In this document: in pieces, positions 26,141-32,991 of the stretch
How positions within the stretch are numbered: the first letter of the stretch is position 1
Layout of the letters: the number at the start of each line of letters is the position of its first letter
NCBI RefSeq assembly: GCF_010731115.1
Contig: NZ_AP022616.1
Location: 4,898,001-4,962,000, forward strand
Length of the DNA: 64,000 nt
DNA from: Mycolicibacterium phocaicum
GTDB lineage: Bacteria > Actinomycetota > Actinomycetes > Mycobacteriales > Mycobacteriaceae
Direction of reading: 5' to 3'
Notes under the pieces: model-generated
The model's database searches: none
What the model was told of the DNA's origin: nothing
What the model saw: only the letters and a program-made list of their open reading frames with translations
Position numbers and translations under genes: made by a program

Positions 26141-26767
26141 TTACCGCAATCTCGCCGCGAGAACGGGCTGACCCGCGCCGTCCAGTTCATCGACAGCCGC
26201 CGGGCGTCCGGTCATCGCCATCAGCAATGCCTCGCCCGTGCCCAGGACCTCGGGTCCGCTGCCGTGCTCCCACGTCACGTCGGTGGCCCGCAGACGCAAC
26301 CCCCGGACCCGCCTGCCCGCACCGAGCCGCGGATTGCCCGGGATCGTCGGCAGGATGCGTTCGAGGCGTTCGGCGGGGATGGTGCGCGGGTCTCCCAGCG
26401 CCCGGCGGATGTCCTGGTGGTGGACCGTCGCGTCCACCAGTCCGATCATGCCGCCGAAGCCGGATGTGAGCCCTTGCGGACGCAGGTGGGCCTCGAGGAA
26501 GTCCATCAACTGCGCGGGGGTGTAGCTCGCGAAATCGCGCACGCCGACCTCATTGGCGCGCACGATCCGGCCCCGGGCGAAGCGCTGCAACAGGCCGACG
26601 ATGCTGAGCTCCTCGTAACTCACGACATGGGAGACAACGTCTTTCACCGACCACTCGGTGCACAGTGTGGGCGCCTGCCACTGCGCGTCGGACAGGGTCC
26701 GCAGATAGGCGGCGAGGTCGCGACGCTCGTCGTATGCCAGGTCCATCATGGAACGCTGCGCGGGCAT
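26141..26767 (-). CDS. maleylpyruvate isomerase-like (TIGR03083/DinB-fold) protein
   Basis: A 208-residue member of the actinobacterial TIGR03083 family with an N-terminal MDMPI metal-binding four-helix fold. The hallmark PTLCTEWSVKDVVSHVVSYEE is near residues 32-52, with candidate metal-binding histidines there and in VDATVHHQDIRRAL. Members may act as mycothiol-dependent enzymes; the actual substrate is unknown. Last gene of a three-gene operon after the ArsR regulator and SRPBCC gene, 2 bases after the latter. Confidence 0.8.
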   Translation of the reverse strand: MPAQRSMMDLAYDERRDLAAYLRTLSDAQWQAPTLCTEWSVKDVVSHVVSYEELSIVGLLQRFARGRIVRANEVGVRDFASYTPAQLMDFLEAHLRPQGLTSGFGGMIGLVDATVHHQDIRRALGDPRTIPAERLERILPTIPGNPRLGAGRRVRGLRLRATDVTWEHGSGPEVLGTGEALLMAMTGRPAAVDELDGAGQPVLAARLR

Positions 26768-26769
26768 CG

Positions 26770-27249
26770 TCACGCCTCTTCGGCGACGATGTCGTGGTAC
26801 CGGTTCAGGTACAACGGCCAGCCGGCCTCGCCGTCGACACCGTCGGCCACCGACCGCCAGCCGGCGCCGTGGCGTTCCAGGTGCCGGTGCTCCAGGTCGA
26901 CGCGCGTGCGGCCGTCGGACTCGGCGGTGAACCGCACCTCGACCTCGCTGGTCTTGCCGGGATCCGATTCGACCTGCCACGTCGGCCCGATGTCCCACGA
27001 GAACAGCACTCGGCCCGGTGGTTCGTAGGCCAGCACGCGCGCCCACCGGCACGTGCTGCCGTCGGTGCCCACGTCGTAGATGTGGCCGCCCACATGGGTT
27101 TCGAACACCGTCTCCGCGATGGGTACCGCCAGCAGGTTGTGGTCGCGGGGCTTGATGGCGTCGAAGCGGCCGACGAACAACGCGAACGCCTTGTCGATCG
27201 GTGCGTCGACGACGACGCTCTTGCGAATCGGTGCCACCTCGGTCGTCAT
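26770..27249 (-). CDS. SRPBCC/AHSA1-type lipid- or ligand-binding protein
   Basis: A 159-residue START-like protein with the typical start KSVVVDAPIDKAFALFVGRFD and the strand RVLFSWDIGPTW. AHSA1-like proteins bind hydrophobic ligands or act as chaperone activators. The ATG overlaps the ArsR stop by 4 bases (ATGA), indicating translational coupling. Pairs of ArsR regulator and SRPBCC protein are frequent in actinobacteria; their ligands are mostly unknown. Confidence 0.85.
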   Translation of the reverse strand: MTTEVAPIRKSVVVDAPIDKAFALFVGRFDAIKPRDHNLLAVPIAETVFETHVGGHIYDVGTDGSTCRWARVLAYEPPGRVLFSWDIGPTWQVESDPGKTSEVEVRFTAESDGRTRVDLEHRHLERHGAGWRSVADGVDGEAGWPLYLNRYHDIVAEEA

Positions 27250-27566
27250 GGCTGCTTTCCTTCCTCGTCGGCGATCTGCTTGAACGCCGCCAATGCCTTG
27301 TCCCAGAACACGTCCAACTCGGCCCGCAGGGCCTCGACGCCGCGGGGATCAACTTGGTACAGGCGTCGCGTGCCCACTTGGCGGTCCGTCACCAGCCCGG
27401 CGCAGCGCAGCACCTTGAGGTGCTGGGACACCGCCGGTCGGCTCACCGGCAGTCCTTCGGCCAGTTCGCCGACCGCGAGAGGCCCGTCGGCCAATCGCTT
27501 GAAGATCGTCCGTCGCGTGCGGTCGGCGAGAGCGGCCCACGGGTCGGCTGTTTGGTAAGTGGTCAC
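27246..27566 (-). CDS. ArsR-family transcriptional regulator
   Basis: A 106-residue winged-helix repressor, first gene of the operon. Starts MTTYQTADPWAALADRTRRTIFKRLADGPLAVGEL, with recognition helix SRPAVSQHLKVLRCAGLV and wing QVGTRRLYQVDP. No cysteine cluster for metal sensing, in line with the SRPBCC-linked subgroup. The GTG at 27566 has no Shine-Dalgarno sequence, and a perfect 16-bp palindrome lies five bases upstream, so a leaderless, autorepressed transcript is likely. Confidence 0.88.
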   Translation of the reverse strand: MTTYQTADPWAALADRTRRTIFKRLADGPLAVGELAEGLPVSRPAVSQHLKVLRCAGLVTDRQVGTRRLYQVDPRGVEALRAELDVFWDKALAAFKQIADEEGKQP

Positions 27567-27571
27567 TAACG

Positions 27572-27587
27572 GTAAGTTTAAACTTAC
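27572..27587. promoter_or_regulatory. 16-bp palindromic operator of the ArsR operon
   Basis: GTAAGTTTAAACTTAC, a perfect palindrome with no spacer, ends five bases from the GTG of the ArsR gene. The AT-rich centre stands out from the GC-rich surroundings, and a half-site-like GGTAAGTGGT lies inside the first codons. It is well placed for an ArsR-type dimer blocking the promoter. Confidence 0.7.
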
Positions 27588-27632
27588 GAAGTCCGATTGA
27601 AAAGGGTCACCACAGCCCCGGCGCCATGCGAC

Positions 27633-28061
27633 TCAGTCGTAGATGACGGCGAGGCCGCGTCGTTGGAGGTCGGCCAGCCCGTCGCGCATCACCTGAATCT
27701 GCTCGGGGGAGTGCCCGACCCAGTCGGTCAGTTCCCCGACGACGCGTACCGGTTCCCGGGTGCGGTAGGAGTGCGTCGGGTTGCCGGGCAGCTTCTTGTC
27801 CGTCACGTTGGGGTCGTCCTCCAACTCGCCGACCGGCTCGACGAGGTAGATGCGCCCCCGGCCGTCACCGGCCGCGAGTTCGGCACCCCATGCCGCGGCG
27901 TCCAGCGTCCGCGTGACGTAGACGTGGTTCGAGACCCGGCCCTCTTCGTAGTTCGATGCGCGACCCGGCACCAGCAGATCCCCGATCGCGAGATCGGCTT
28001 TGGTGCCGTGCAGCAGCGCGCCCGACTCATGCAGTTCGAAAGGTTTCGGTGTGTTCGTCAT
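27633..28061 (-). CDS. arr: NAD(+)-rifampin ADP-ribosyltransferase
   Basis: Inactivates rifamycins by ADP-ribosylating the ansa-chain hydroxyl at C23; it is the main reason some fast-growing mycobacteria are intrinsically less rifampicin-susceptible. The 142-residue product MTNTPKPFELHESGALLHGT... matches the M. smegmatis Arr that I remember nearly throughout, including HGTKADL, SNHVYVTRTLDAAAWGAELA, GRGRIYLVEPVGELEDDPNVTDKK and the end RRGLAVIYD. It is monocistronic. A rifamycin-associated element lies 52 bases upstream, which fits drug-inducible expression. Confidence 0.95.
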   Translation of the reverse strand: MTNTPKPFELHESGALLHGTKADLAIGDLLVPGRASNYEEGRVSNHVYVTRTLDAAAWGAELAAGDGRGRIYLVEPVGELEDDPNVTDKKLPGNPTHSYRTREPVRVVGELTDWVGHSPEQIQVMRDGLADLQRRGLAVIYD

Positions 28062-28113
28062 GACATCCCCCATTCGTCTCAACCACCAGGTCGGACGATT
28101 GTGCGGCACCACC

Positions 28114-28133
28114 GGGGCCTTGCGGCAAGCCCC
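28114..28133 (-). promoter_or_regulatory. rifamycin-associated element (RAE) upstream of arr
   Basis: Read on the minus strand the sequence is GGGGCTTGCCGCAAGGCCCC, an inverted repeat that fits the RAE described upstream of rifamycin-modifying genes in actinobacteria (consensus recalled from memory). It ends 52 bases before the arr ATG and probably overlaps the promoter. Confidence 0.85.
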
Positions 28134-28235
28134 GGTATCTGCCATAAATTGAGAGTGGGAGGAACGGTCACGGCAGCGTTCCCCGGTTCCGCCGGCGCAT
28201 GAATTGCATTGCCCGGCACCACATTCTTCTGACGA

Positions 28236-29144
28236 TCACCCGGGCGGCGCGTAGCCGCGATCCGCGACGAGTTCGTGCGTGAGCTGGACGAACGCCGACG
28301 CGGCCGCGCTGTGATAGCCGCCGGCGCGGCGCAGGATGGCGACGGTCCGGGTCGGTATCGGCGGGTCCAGCGGCACCGGCGTCAGGTGCGGATGGTCGTG
28401 GGTGACGGCATCCGGCAGGACGGTCGCCAGCGGCGTGCGCTGCACGATCTCGGTGAGGGCCTGGACGGAGTTGGCTTCGACGATGATCCGCGGGTCGACA
28501 TGGTGCGCCGCGAAATAGGTGTCGATGTGGGTCCGGGTGAGGAAGTCACTGCTGAGCAGCGCCAGCTCGACGTCGTCCATAGCGTGGACCGGCAATGGGG
28601 ACGGCAGGTTCCCGGCCCGCGGCCCGCTGGTCACGAGGCCGAGGTGCTCGGTGAACAGCGCCGCGAAGTCGATGCCGGGCACGGGAGCCCCGACGAACGC
28701 GATGCCCACGTCGAGCTCGTCGGCGAGGAGGCCGGCTTCGATGCTGTCCTGGGACGTCTCGACGACGGTCAGGCTGATCCCGGGATGGCGCGCGTACAGC
28801 TCGGCGGTCAGCGGGCCGATGAGATAGGTGATGAACGTCGGGGTGATGCCCAGGCGCAGATGCCCGCGCGAGAGGTCTTGGACGTCCTCGATGGCACGTT
28901 CGGCGGCGGCCAGTTCGCGCAGGGCGCTTCGGGCGCGCTCGGCGAACGCGGCGCCGGCATCCGTCAGTCGGACGGTGCGGCCCCCGCGATCGAGCAGCTG
29001 GACGCCGACCATGGCTTCCAGCTGTTTGATCTGCTGGGAGAGCGTGGGTTGCGACACATATAGCTCCTCGGCGGCGTGGGAAAAGTTGCCGTGCTCGGCG
29101 ACGGCGAGGAGATACCGCAGGTGACGGAGCTCGAGTCCGGCCAT
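28236..29144 (-). CDS. LysR-family regulator, possible CynR-like activator
   Basis: A 302-residue LysR-type regulator: N-terminal wHTH (LRHLRYLLAVAEHGNFSHAAEELYVSQPTLSQQIKQLE) and a C-terminal effector domain (from about residue 92). It is divergent from a small exported protein, with cyanase as the next gene beyond an IS element; CynR-type regulators often sit beside cynS, so I infer control of cyanate use. The intergenic region contains CTATTGGACGTTATAG (29188-29203), a candidate LysR box. Confidence 0.85.
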   Translation of the reverse strand: MAGLELRHLRYLLAVAEHGNFSHAAEELYVSQPTLSQQIKQLEAMVGVQLLDRGGRTVRLTDAGAAFAERARSALRELAAAERAIEDVQDLSRGHLRLGITPTFITYLIGPLTAELYARHPGISLTVVETSQDSIEAGLLADELDVGIAFVGAPVPGIDFAALFTEHLGLVTSGPRAGNLPSPLPVHAMDDVELALLSSDFLTRTHIDTYFAAHHVDPRIIVEANSVQALTEIVQRTPLATVLPDAVTHDHPHLTPVPLDPPIPTRTVAILRRAGGYHSAAASAFVQLTHELVADRGYAPPG

Positions 29145-29187
29145 GTCACTAACTATAGACGGTGCCTATGGTTCGTGTGAAAAATGG

Positions 29188-29203
29188 CTATTGGACGTTA
29201 TAG
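29188..29203. promoter_or_regulatory. candidate LysR-binding site
   Basis: CTAT-N8-ATAG inverted repeat in the 104-bp region between the LysR gene and the divergent small exported protein. A related sequence, CTATAG...CTATGG, lies at about 29151-29171, closer to the LysR start. LysR proteins usually bind such T-N11-A type dyads. Confidence 0.45.
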
Positions 29204-29248
29204 GTGCTGTTCGTCCATGGTGAATGCAGCAAGAAAGGAAGCATCACC

Positions 29249-29476
29249 ATGAAGAAGAACAGCCTCGTCGCCGTGACAACCGGATTGGCCGCCGGCGCGC
29301 TCGCCGCGCTCGGGATCGGACTGGCCGCGCCGGCAGCGGCCGACAACAGCGGCACCGTGGCGCTGCCCGGGCCGGCTCCCGTCTACGCGCAGGACTCGTT
29401 CCTCGGTGGCGCCAACCCGTACGTGCCGTTCGGGACCAACCCGATGGTGCCGTACGGCACCTGGGCGCAGCACTGA
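29249..29476 (+). CDS. small exported protein, 75 aa
   Basis: Signal peptide at residues 1-31 (SLVAVTTGLAAGALAALGIG, cut after APAAA), mature peptide of about 44 residues rich in Pro, Gly and Tyr (ANPYVPFGTNPMVPYGTW). AAAGGAAG lies six to thirteen bases before the ATG. It ends 39 bases before the insertion sequence. It may have been transcribed with cynS before that insertion. Function unknown. Confidence 0.75.
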   Translation: MKKNSLVAVTTGLAAGALAALGIGLAAPAAADNSGTVALPGPAPVYAQDSFLGGANPYVPFGTNPMVPYGTWAQH

Positions 29477-29524
29477 CCCGTCCGAAGCAGTAACCGCCCT
29501 CTGAAAGGACTCTCAATGAGCCTG

Positions 29525-30733
29525 TCAAGCCGCCGCAGTGGTGATCTGAGGCGTGTTGGGCTGCCAGGTTCTGTTGTCGCGGATGAGCGCGTAGAGGACA
29601 TTGACCCGTCGGCGGGCCAGGCAAATGGTGGCCGGGATCGGCCGCTTGCCTTGGTCCCGTTTGCGCTGGTAATACGCCTTGGATGCGGGGTCGCAGCGGA
29701 TCGCGGTCAGCGCGGACATGTACATGACGCGGCGCAGTCGACGACTGTAGCGCTTGGGGGTGTGCAGCCGGCCGGTGCGTTTACCGGAGTCTTTGGCTAC
29801 CGGAGCCAGCCCGGCCCAGGCGGCGAGCTGGTCGGGCGATTCGAGCAGAGCGGGGTCGCCGACCACCGCGAGGAATTCGGCGCCGAGCCGGAAGCCGATA
29901 CCAGGCAGGCTGGTGATCACCTCGGCGAGCGGATGGCGGCGAAATCGTTCCTCGATGTCCGCGTCGGTGTGTTTGATGCGCTCATCGAGGTTCATCACCC
30001 CCTGGGCCAGTTCGGCGACCAATCCTGCACCGACGTCCTCACCGGCCAGGCGGACGGTCTGGGCCTTAGAGGCCGTCACCGCCGCTGCCGCGATCGTGGC
30101 AGCGTTGCGTACTCCCGCTGCCGCCAATACTTTGGTCAGCCGCGAAACACCGGTTCGGCGAATCGCTTTCGGTCGTTGGTAATGCGCCAGCAGCACTGCC
30201 CAACCACGGTCCTGGGTCAGCTCAGCGACGCGTTCGAGGGCCGGGCACACGGCCAGCAGTTGTTGGCGCAGCCGGTTGATGGTCCGGGTTCGGTCGGCGA
30301 CCAGATCAGCGCGATGGGCGGTGAGCATCCGCAGTTCGGTGATCAGATCGTCGCCGGGACGCAGGACCGGAAGGTCCTCGCCGCGCATCCGGGATTGATC
30401 GGCGATGACCCGGGCATCTTTGGCATCGGTCTTGGACTCACCACCGCGGTAGGTGACCGAGGCCTGCCACACTTGCCGGCCCGCAAGGTACCGCACCGTC
30501 TTGCCGGCATCGGCCAGCACCGTCAACAGCAGGGCGGCAAACACGTTGCTCAAGTCCACTGTCCAGGACACCTCACCGGCGAGCTTGTCGATCTCGGCGA
30601 CCAGGTCACGCATCGTGTGTTCATCGTTGACGACCTTGCGCGACAACACCACGTTGCCGTTGCCGTCCACGACGCACACCCAGTGGTGTTCTTTGCCGAC
30701 GTCGACCCCAGCCCACACCTGGTCTTCGGCCAT
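29525..30733 (-). CDS. IS110-family transposase (DEDD recombinase)
   Basis: A 402-residue, intact recombinase. N-terminal RuvC-like DEDD domain with the first Asp in WAGVDVGKEHHW (D11) and the conserved TDAKDARVIAD. A coiled-coil middle is followed by the Tnp C-terminal domain with LPGIGFRLGAEFLAVVGD, AWAGLAPVAKDSGKR and the serine-containing RRLRRVMYMSAL. No frameshift, so the element may still be active. IS110 recombinases use a bridge RNA from the non-coding end of the element. Confidence 0.93.
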   Translation of the reverse strand: MAEDQVWAGVDVGKEHHWVCVVDGNGNVVLSRKVVNDEHTMRDLVAEIDKLAGEVSWTVDLSNVFAALLLTVLADAGKTVRYLAGRQVWQASVTYRGGESKTDAKDARVIADQSRMRGEDLPVLRPGDDLITELRMLTAHRADLVADRTRTINRLRQQLLAVCPALERVAELTQDRGWAVLLAHYQRPKAIRRTGVSRLTKVLAAAGVRNAATIAAAAVTASKAQTVRLAGEDVGAGLVAELAQGVMNLDERIKHTDADIEERFRRHPLAEVITSLPGIGFRLGAEFLAVVGDPALLESPDQLAAWAGLAPVAKDSGKRTGRLHTPKRYSRRLRRVMYMSALTAIRCDPASKAYYQRKRDQGKRPIPATICLARRRVNVLYALIRDNRTWQPNTPQITTAAA

Positions 30734-30994
30734 GGAACCTCTTTTCGCTTGTCTGCCAACAGGATCCCCACGGACAACCTCGCCGGCATTTCCTTAAACA
30801 AGCGATCACATCGCAGATCTCAATCAGCGGCCCGAGGAAGTCCAGGTGGGCCGGGCGGCCAGTCCTTTCAAGCCGCACCACCAGGCCGGCAAAGACCCCA
30901 TGTCGACCTCACCCGACCCACCCGGGTCGCAGTTCAACGTAACCGTCACAACATCACGAAATAACTGCAACTACGAACTTAAGGAACCCCCGTC
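30734..30994 (-). ncRNA. predicted bridge-RNA-encoding end of the IS110 element
   Basis: The 261 bases between the transposase ATG and the right junction contain no gene. In IS110-group elements the non-coding end upstream of the transposase encodes the bridge RNA, whose two loops base-pair with donor and target DNA. The assignment rests on position and family knowledge; I did not fold the RNA. Confidence 0.4.
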
Positions 30995-31465
30995 ATGATC
31001 CACGCACAGTTCGACCCGACCGCCCGTCAGCTCCTGGCCGCCACGGCCGTTGAAGCCAAGACCCGTAAGGACCTGTCCTGGCAGCAGATCGCCGACGCCG
31101 CCGGCCTGTCGGTCGCCTTCACGACGGCCGCAGTCCTCGGTCAGCACGCGCTCCCCGAGGAGTCGGCCAAGGCCGTCGGTGGCCTGCTGGGGCTGGACGA
31201 TGCCGCGGTGCGGTTGCTGCAGACCATCCCGACCCGCGGCTCGATCCCCGGCGGCGTGCCCACCGACCCGACCATCTACCGCTTCTACGAGATGCTGCAG
31301 GTCTACGGCACGACGCTCAAGGCCCTGGTCCACGAGCAGTTCGGCGACGGCATCATCTCCGCCATCAACTTCCGGCTCGATGTGAAGAAGGTTGCTGATC
31401 CCGATGGTGGCGAACGCGCCGTCATCACCCTGGACGGCAAGTACCTGCCAACTGTGCCGTTCTGA
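30995..31465 (+). CDS. cynS: cyanate hydratase (cyanase)
   Basis: Decamer-forming enzyme that converts cyanate and bicarbonate to ammonia and CO2. The 156-residue protein has an N-terminal helical (lambda-repressor-like) domain and the catalytic C-terminal part with [33 protein letters not shown], which includes the active-site Arg, Glu and Ser. The ATG is the first base pair after the IS110 junction; AAGGA at 30981-30985, supplied by the element, now serves as ribosome-binding site. The original promoter has been displaced about 1.5 kb upstream, so expression may depend on the IS. Confidence 0.92.
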   Translation: MIHAQFDPTARQLLAATAVEAKTRKDLSWQQIADAAGLSVAFTTAAVLGQHALPEESAKAVGGLLGLDDAAVRLLQTIPTRGSIPGGVPTDPTIYRFYEMLQVYGTTLKALVHEQFGDGIISAINFRLDVKKVADPDGGERAVITLDGKYLPTVPF

Positions 31466-31585
31466 TTTCTGGCGCCGACTGCCCTAATATGGTGTCGGAT
31501 GCCCCCGAAATTTTCGCAACAGCAAATTCTCGTGGCAAACTAGACGAAGGCCGCAGACGGCCGGCTTCGAGAGGATGGATGCAGC

Positions 31586-32638
31586 GTGGCGACGCACCTG
31601 CGCATGGCGGCGGTGACCTGGCTGGTCGCCGCACCGGTTATCGGCGCCGGCGTGGCGCACGCCGCACCATTCGACATGCCGCTTTCTCCCACTGTTTCTG
31701 GTGATGCAGGTGGGGACAGCTCGGGTACGTCGCGCCCGGGCCTGTCCGCCATCGGCGATCTGCGCAAGGCGTTCGGTGGGCTGACCACCACCGCGACCAC
31801 CGTCGGAACCGGTGCGCTCACCGGCTTCGGTGTCACCCCGTCGCCCGGCCAGCAACTGACGCCCAAGTTCGGCGACGGCCGCAACGGCTCGAACATCTCG
31901 TCGGCGACCTCGTCCTCGAGTACGTCGGCCGCCCTGCCTTCGGGTGTCGTCAACACCACGCAGAGTGCACCTGTCAGCGAACCCGTGAGCATTGCCGAAA
32001 CTCCCGCCACTGTGCCGTCGGTCCAGTCGGTCTCGGTCCCGTTGGTCGACGCGACTGCGGCGGCGGGTCAGACCGCCCTCCTCGTGGCGGATGCACCGAC
32101 GGCGCCGCTGACGGCGCTGACGGGGTCGTTGCCCGCGGCCGTGGGTGAACCGATCCGAACCGTGGCGGCGTTGCCGGGATTTGCTGTCGCGCAAGCGCTA
32201 CCGGTGGTGGACGGATGGGCCTCCGCGGTGGCCGAGCTGTCGTCGGCGGTCGTCACTCCGACGACCGGTGTGCCGCGGGTCGTGTCCGTCGGCCGCGACT
32301 TCGCGGGCCGGGTCCAGCCCGCGGCATCCGGTGGGGCCCAGACGGATTCACGTTTCGCCGGCCAGACCGGCGGCACGGGTGAGCAACCGGCCCGCGGACC
32401 TGAGCCGGTCGACCGGGTCTTCGCGGCCGACAACGCCATCGTCGCGGCGGCGCCGTACCGGGCCGGATACTCCGACGACCTCCGCGCGGCCGGCCTGAGT
32501 GAGGTCGCCGCTGTCGCGGTTCCGGGTTTCGCCGGCCTGTTGGTGCTGACCGGCGCCGGTGGGCTGATCGGCTTCCGTCAGGCTCGCGCCGGTCGTGCGA
32601 TGCACGGGGGCACCCTCAATCGATTCGCGGCCCAGTAG
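31586..32638 (+). CDS. exported/membrane-anchored hypothetical protein, 350 aa
   Basis: Signal peptide at about 1-27 (MAAVTWLVAAPVIGAGVAHA, cut before APF), a long Ser/Thr/Ala-rich low-complexity region, and a C-terminal hydrophobic helix (AVAVPGFAGLLVLTGAGGLIGF, about 312-333) followed by basic residues RQARAGRAM. This topology places the middle outside the cell with a membrane anchor at the C-terminus. No LPxTG motif. GTG start preceded by GAGAGGATGG. Unknown function, resembling cell-wall-associated mycobacterial proteins. Confidence 0.7.
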   Translation: MATHLRMAAVTWLVAAPVIGAGVAHAAPFDMPLSPTVSGDAGGDSSGTSRPGLSAIGDLRKAFGGLTTTATTVGTGALTGFGVTPSPGQQLTPKFGDGRNGSNISSATSSSSTSAALPSGVVNTTQSAPVSEPVSIAETPATVPSVQSVSVPLVDATAAAGQTALLVADAPTAPLTALTGSLPAAVGEPIRTVAALPGFAVAQALPVVDGWASAVAELSSAVVTPTTGVPRVVSVGRDFAGRVQPAASGGAQTDSRFAGQTGGTGEQPARGPEPVDRVFAADNAIVAAAPYRAGYSDDLRAAGLSEVAAVAVPGFAGLLVLTGAGGLIGFRQARAGRAMHGGTLNRFAAQ

Positions 32639-32991
32639 TCCGCAGTCCGGCAGCAGTCACGACGCAGAGCTCTCTCTGCGTCGTGAATTGTTTTGCGCGG
32701 GACTGTGATCCACTGCGGGCGTGGCGGTGTTGCCCAAACTTGTTGACGGGCAGTATGTTTGGCTGAATTCCCTGGTCAGCGCCTCGCCTGTCGATGGTGG
32801 TGAAATCACCGGAAATCGGCATCTAGCACACATCGACAGGCGTTTGCCAGCCGACACGCTGAAGTGGCGCCGTGGTGAAATCGAGACGAGCTTCATCCGA
32901 CGTGCAAAGAGCCCGGCCGACCGCTTACCCTGATGCAGTACCTCGGGTACATCGATCCGACAATCCCTGGCCGACGCCGAACTTTGGAGCT
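32639..32991. other. gene-free stretch between exported protein and L,D-transpeptidase genes
   Basis: Contains a small hairpin at 32659-32684 (CACGACGCAGAGCTC with GCTCTGCGTCGTG-like complement) that may terminate the upstream gene. A 70-codon frame at 32721-32933 has no ribosome-binding site or recognisable sequence and is not called. The promoter of the downstream gene should lie in the second half. Confidence 0.5.

Larger units (their letters stand above)
29516..30994 (-). mobile_element. IS110-family insertion sequence between the small exported protein gene and cynS
   Basis: About 1.48 kb holding one DEDD transposase on the minus strand (29525-30733) and a 261-base non-coding end upstream of it (30734-30994). 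ATGA occurs at both junctions (29516-29519 and 30995-30998), and the left-hand flank GAAAGGACTCTCAATGA reads like the original ribosome-binding site and start of cynS. No terminal inverted repeats, as expected for IS110. Exact ends are uncertain by a few bases. Confidence 0.75.

Noticed and set aside
26141..27352. Longer version of the MDMPI-type protein (403 aa)
   Set aside because: The upstream part is a shadow of the SRPBCC gene; the ATG at 26767 gives the family N-terminus.
29516..30964. 482-codon frame on the plus strand starting at the IS junction ATG
   Set aside because: Antisense to the intact IS110 transposase. The ATG with its ribosome-binding site is better explained as the old cynS start.
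31586..32638. Sortase substrate
   Set aside because: The C-terminus has a helix and basic tail but no LPxTG-like motif.
32721..32933. 70-codon frame before the L,D-transpeptidase gene
   Set aside because: No ribosome-binding site, no recognisable composition; the promoter of the next gene should lie here.
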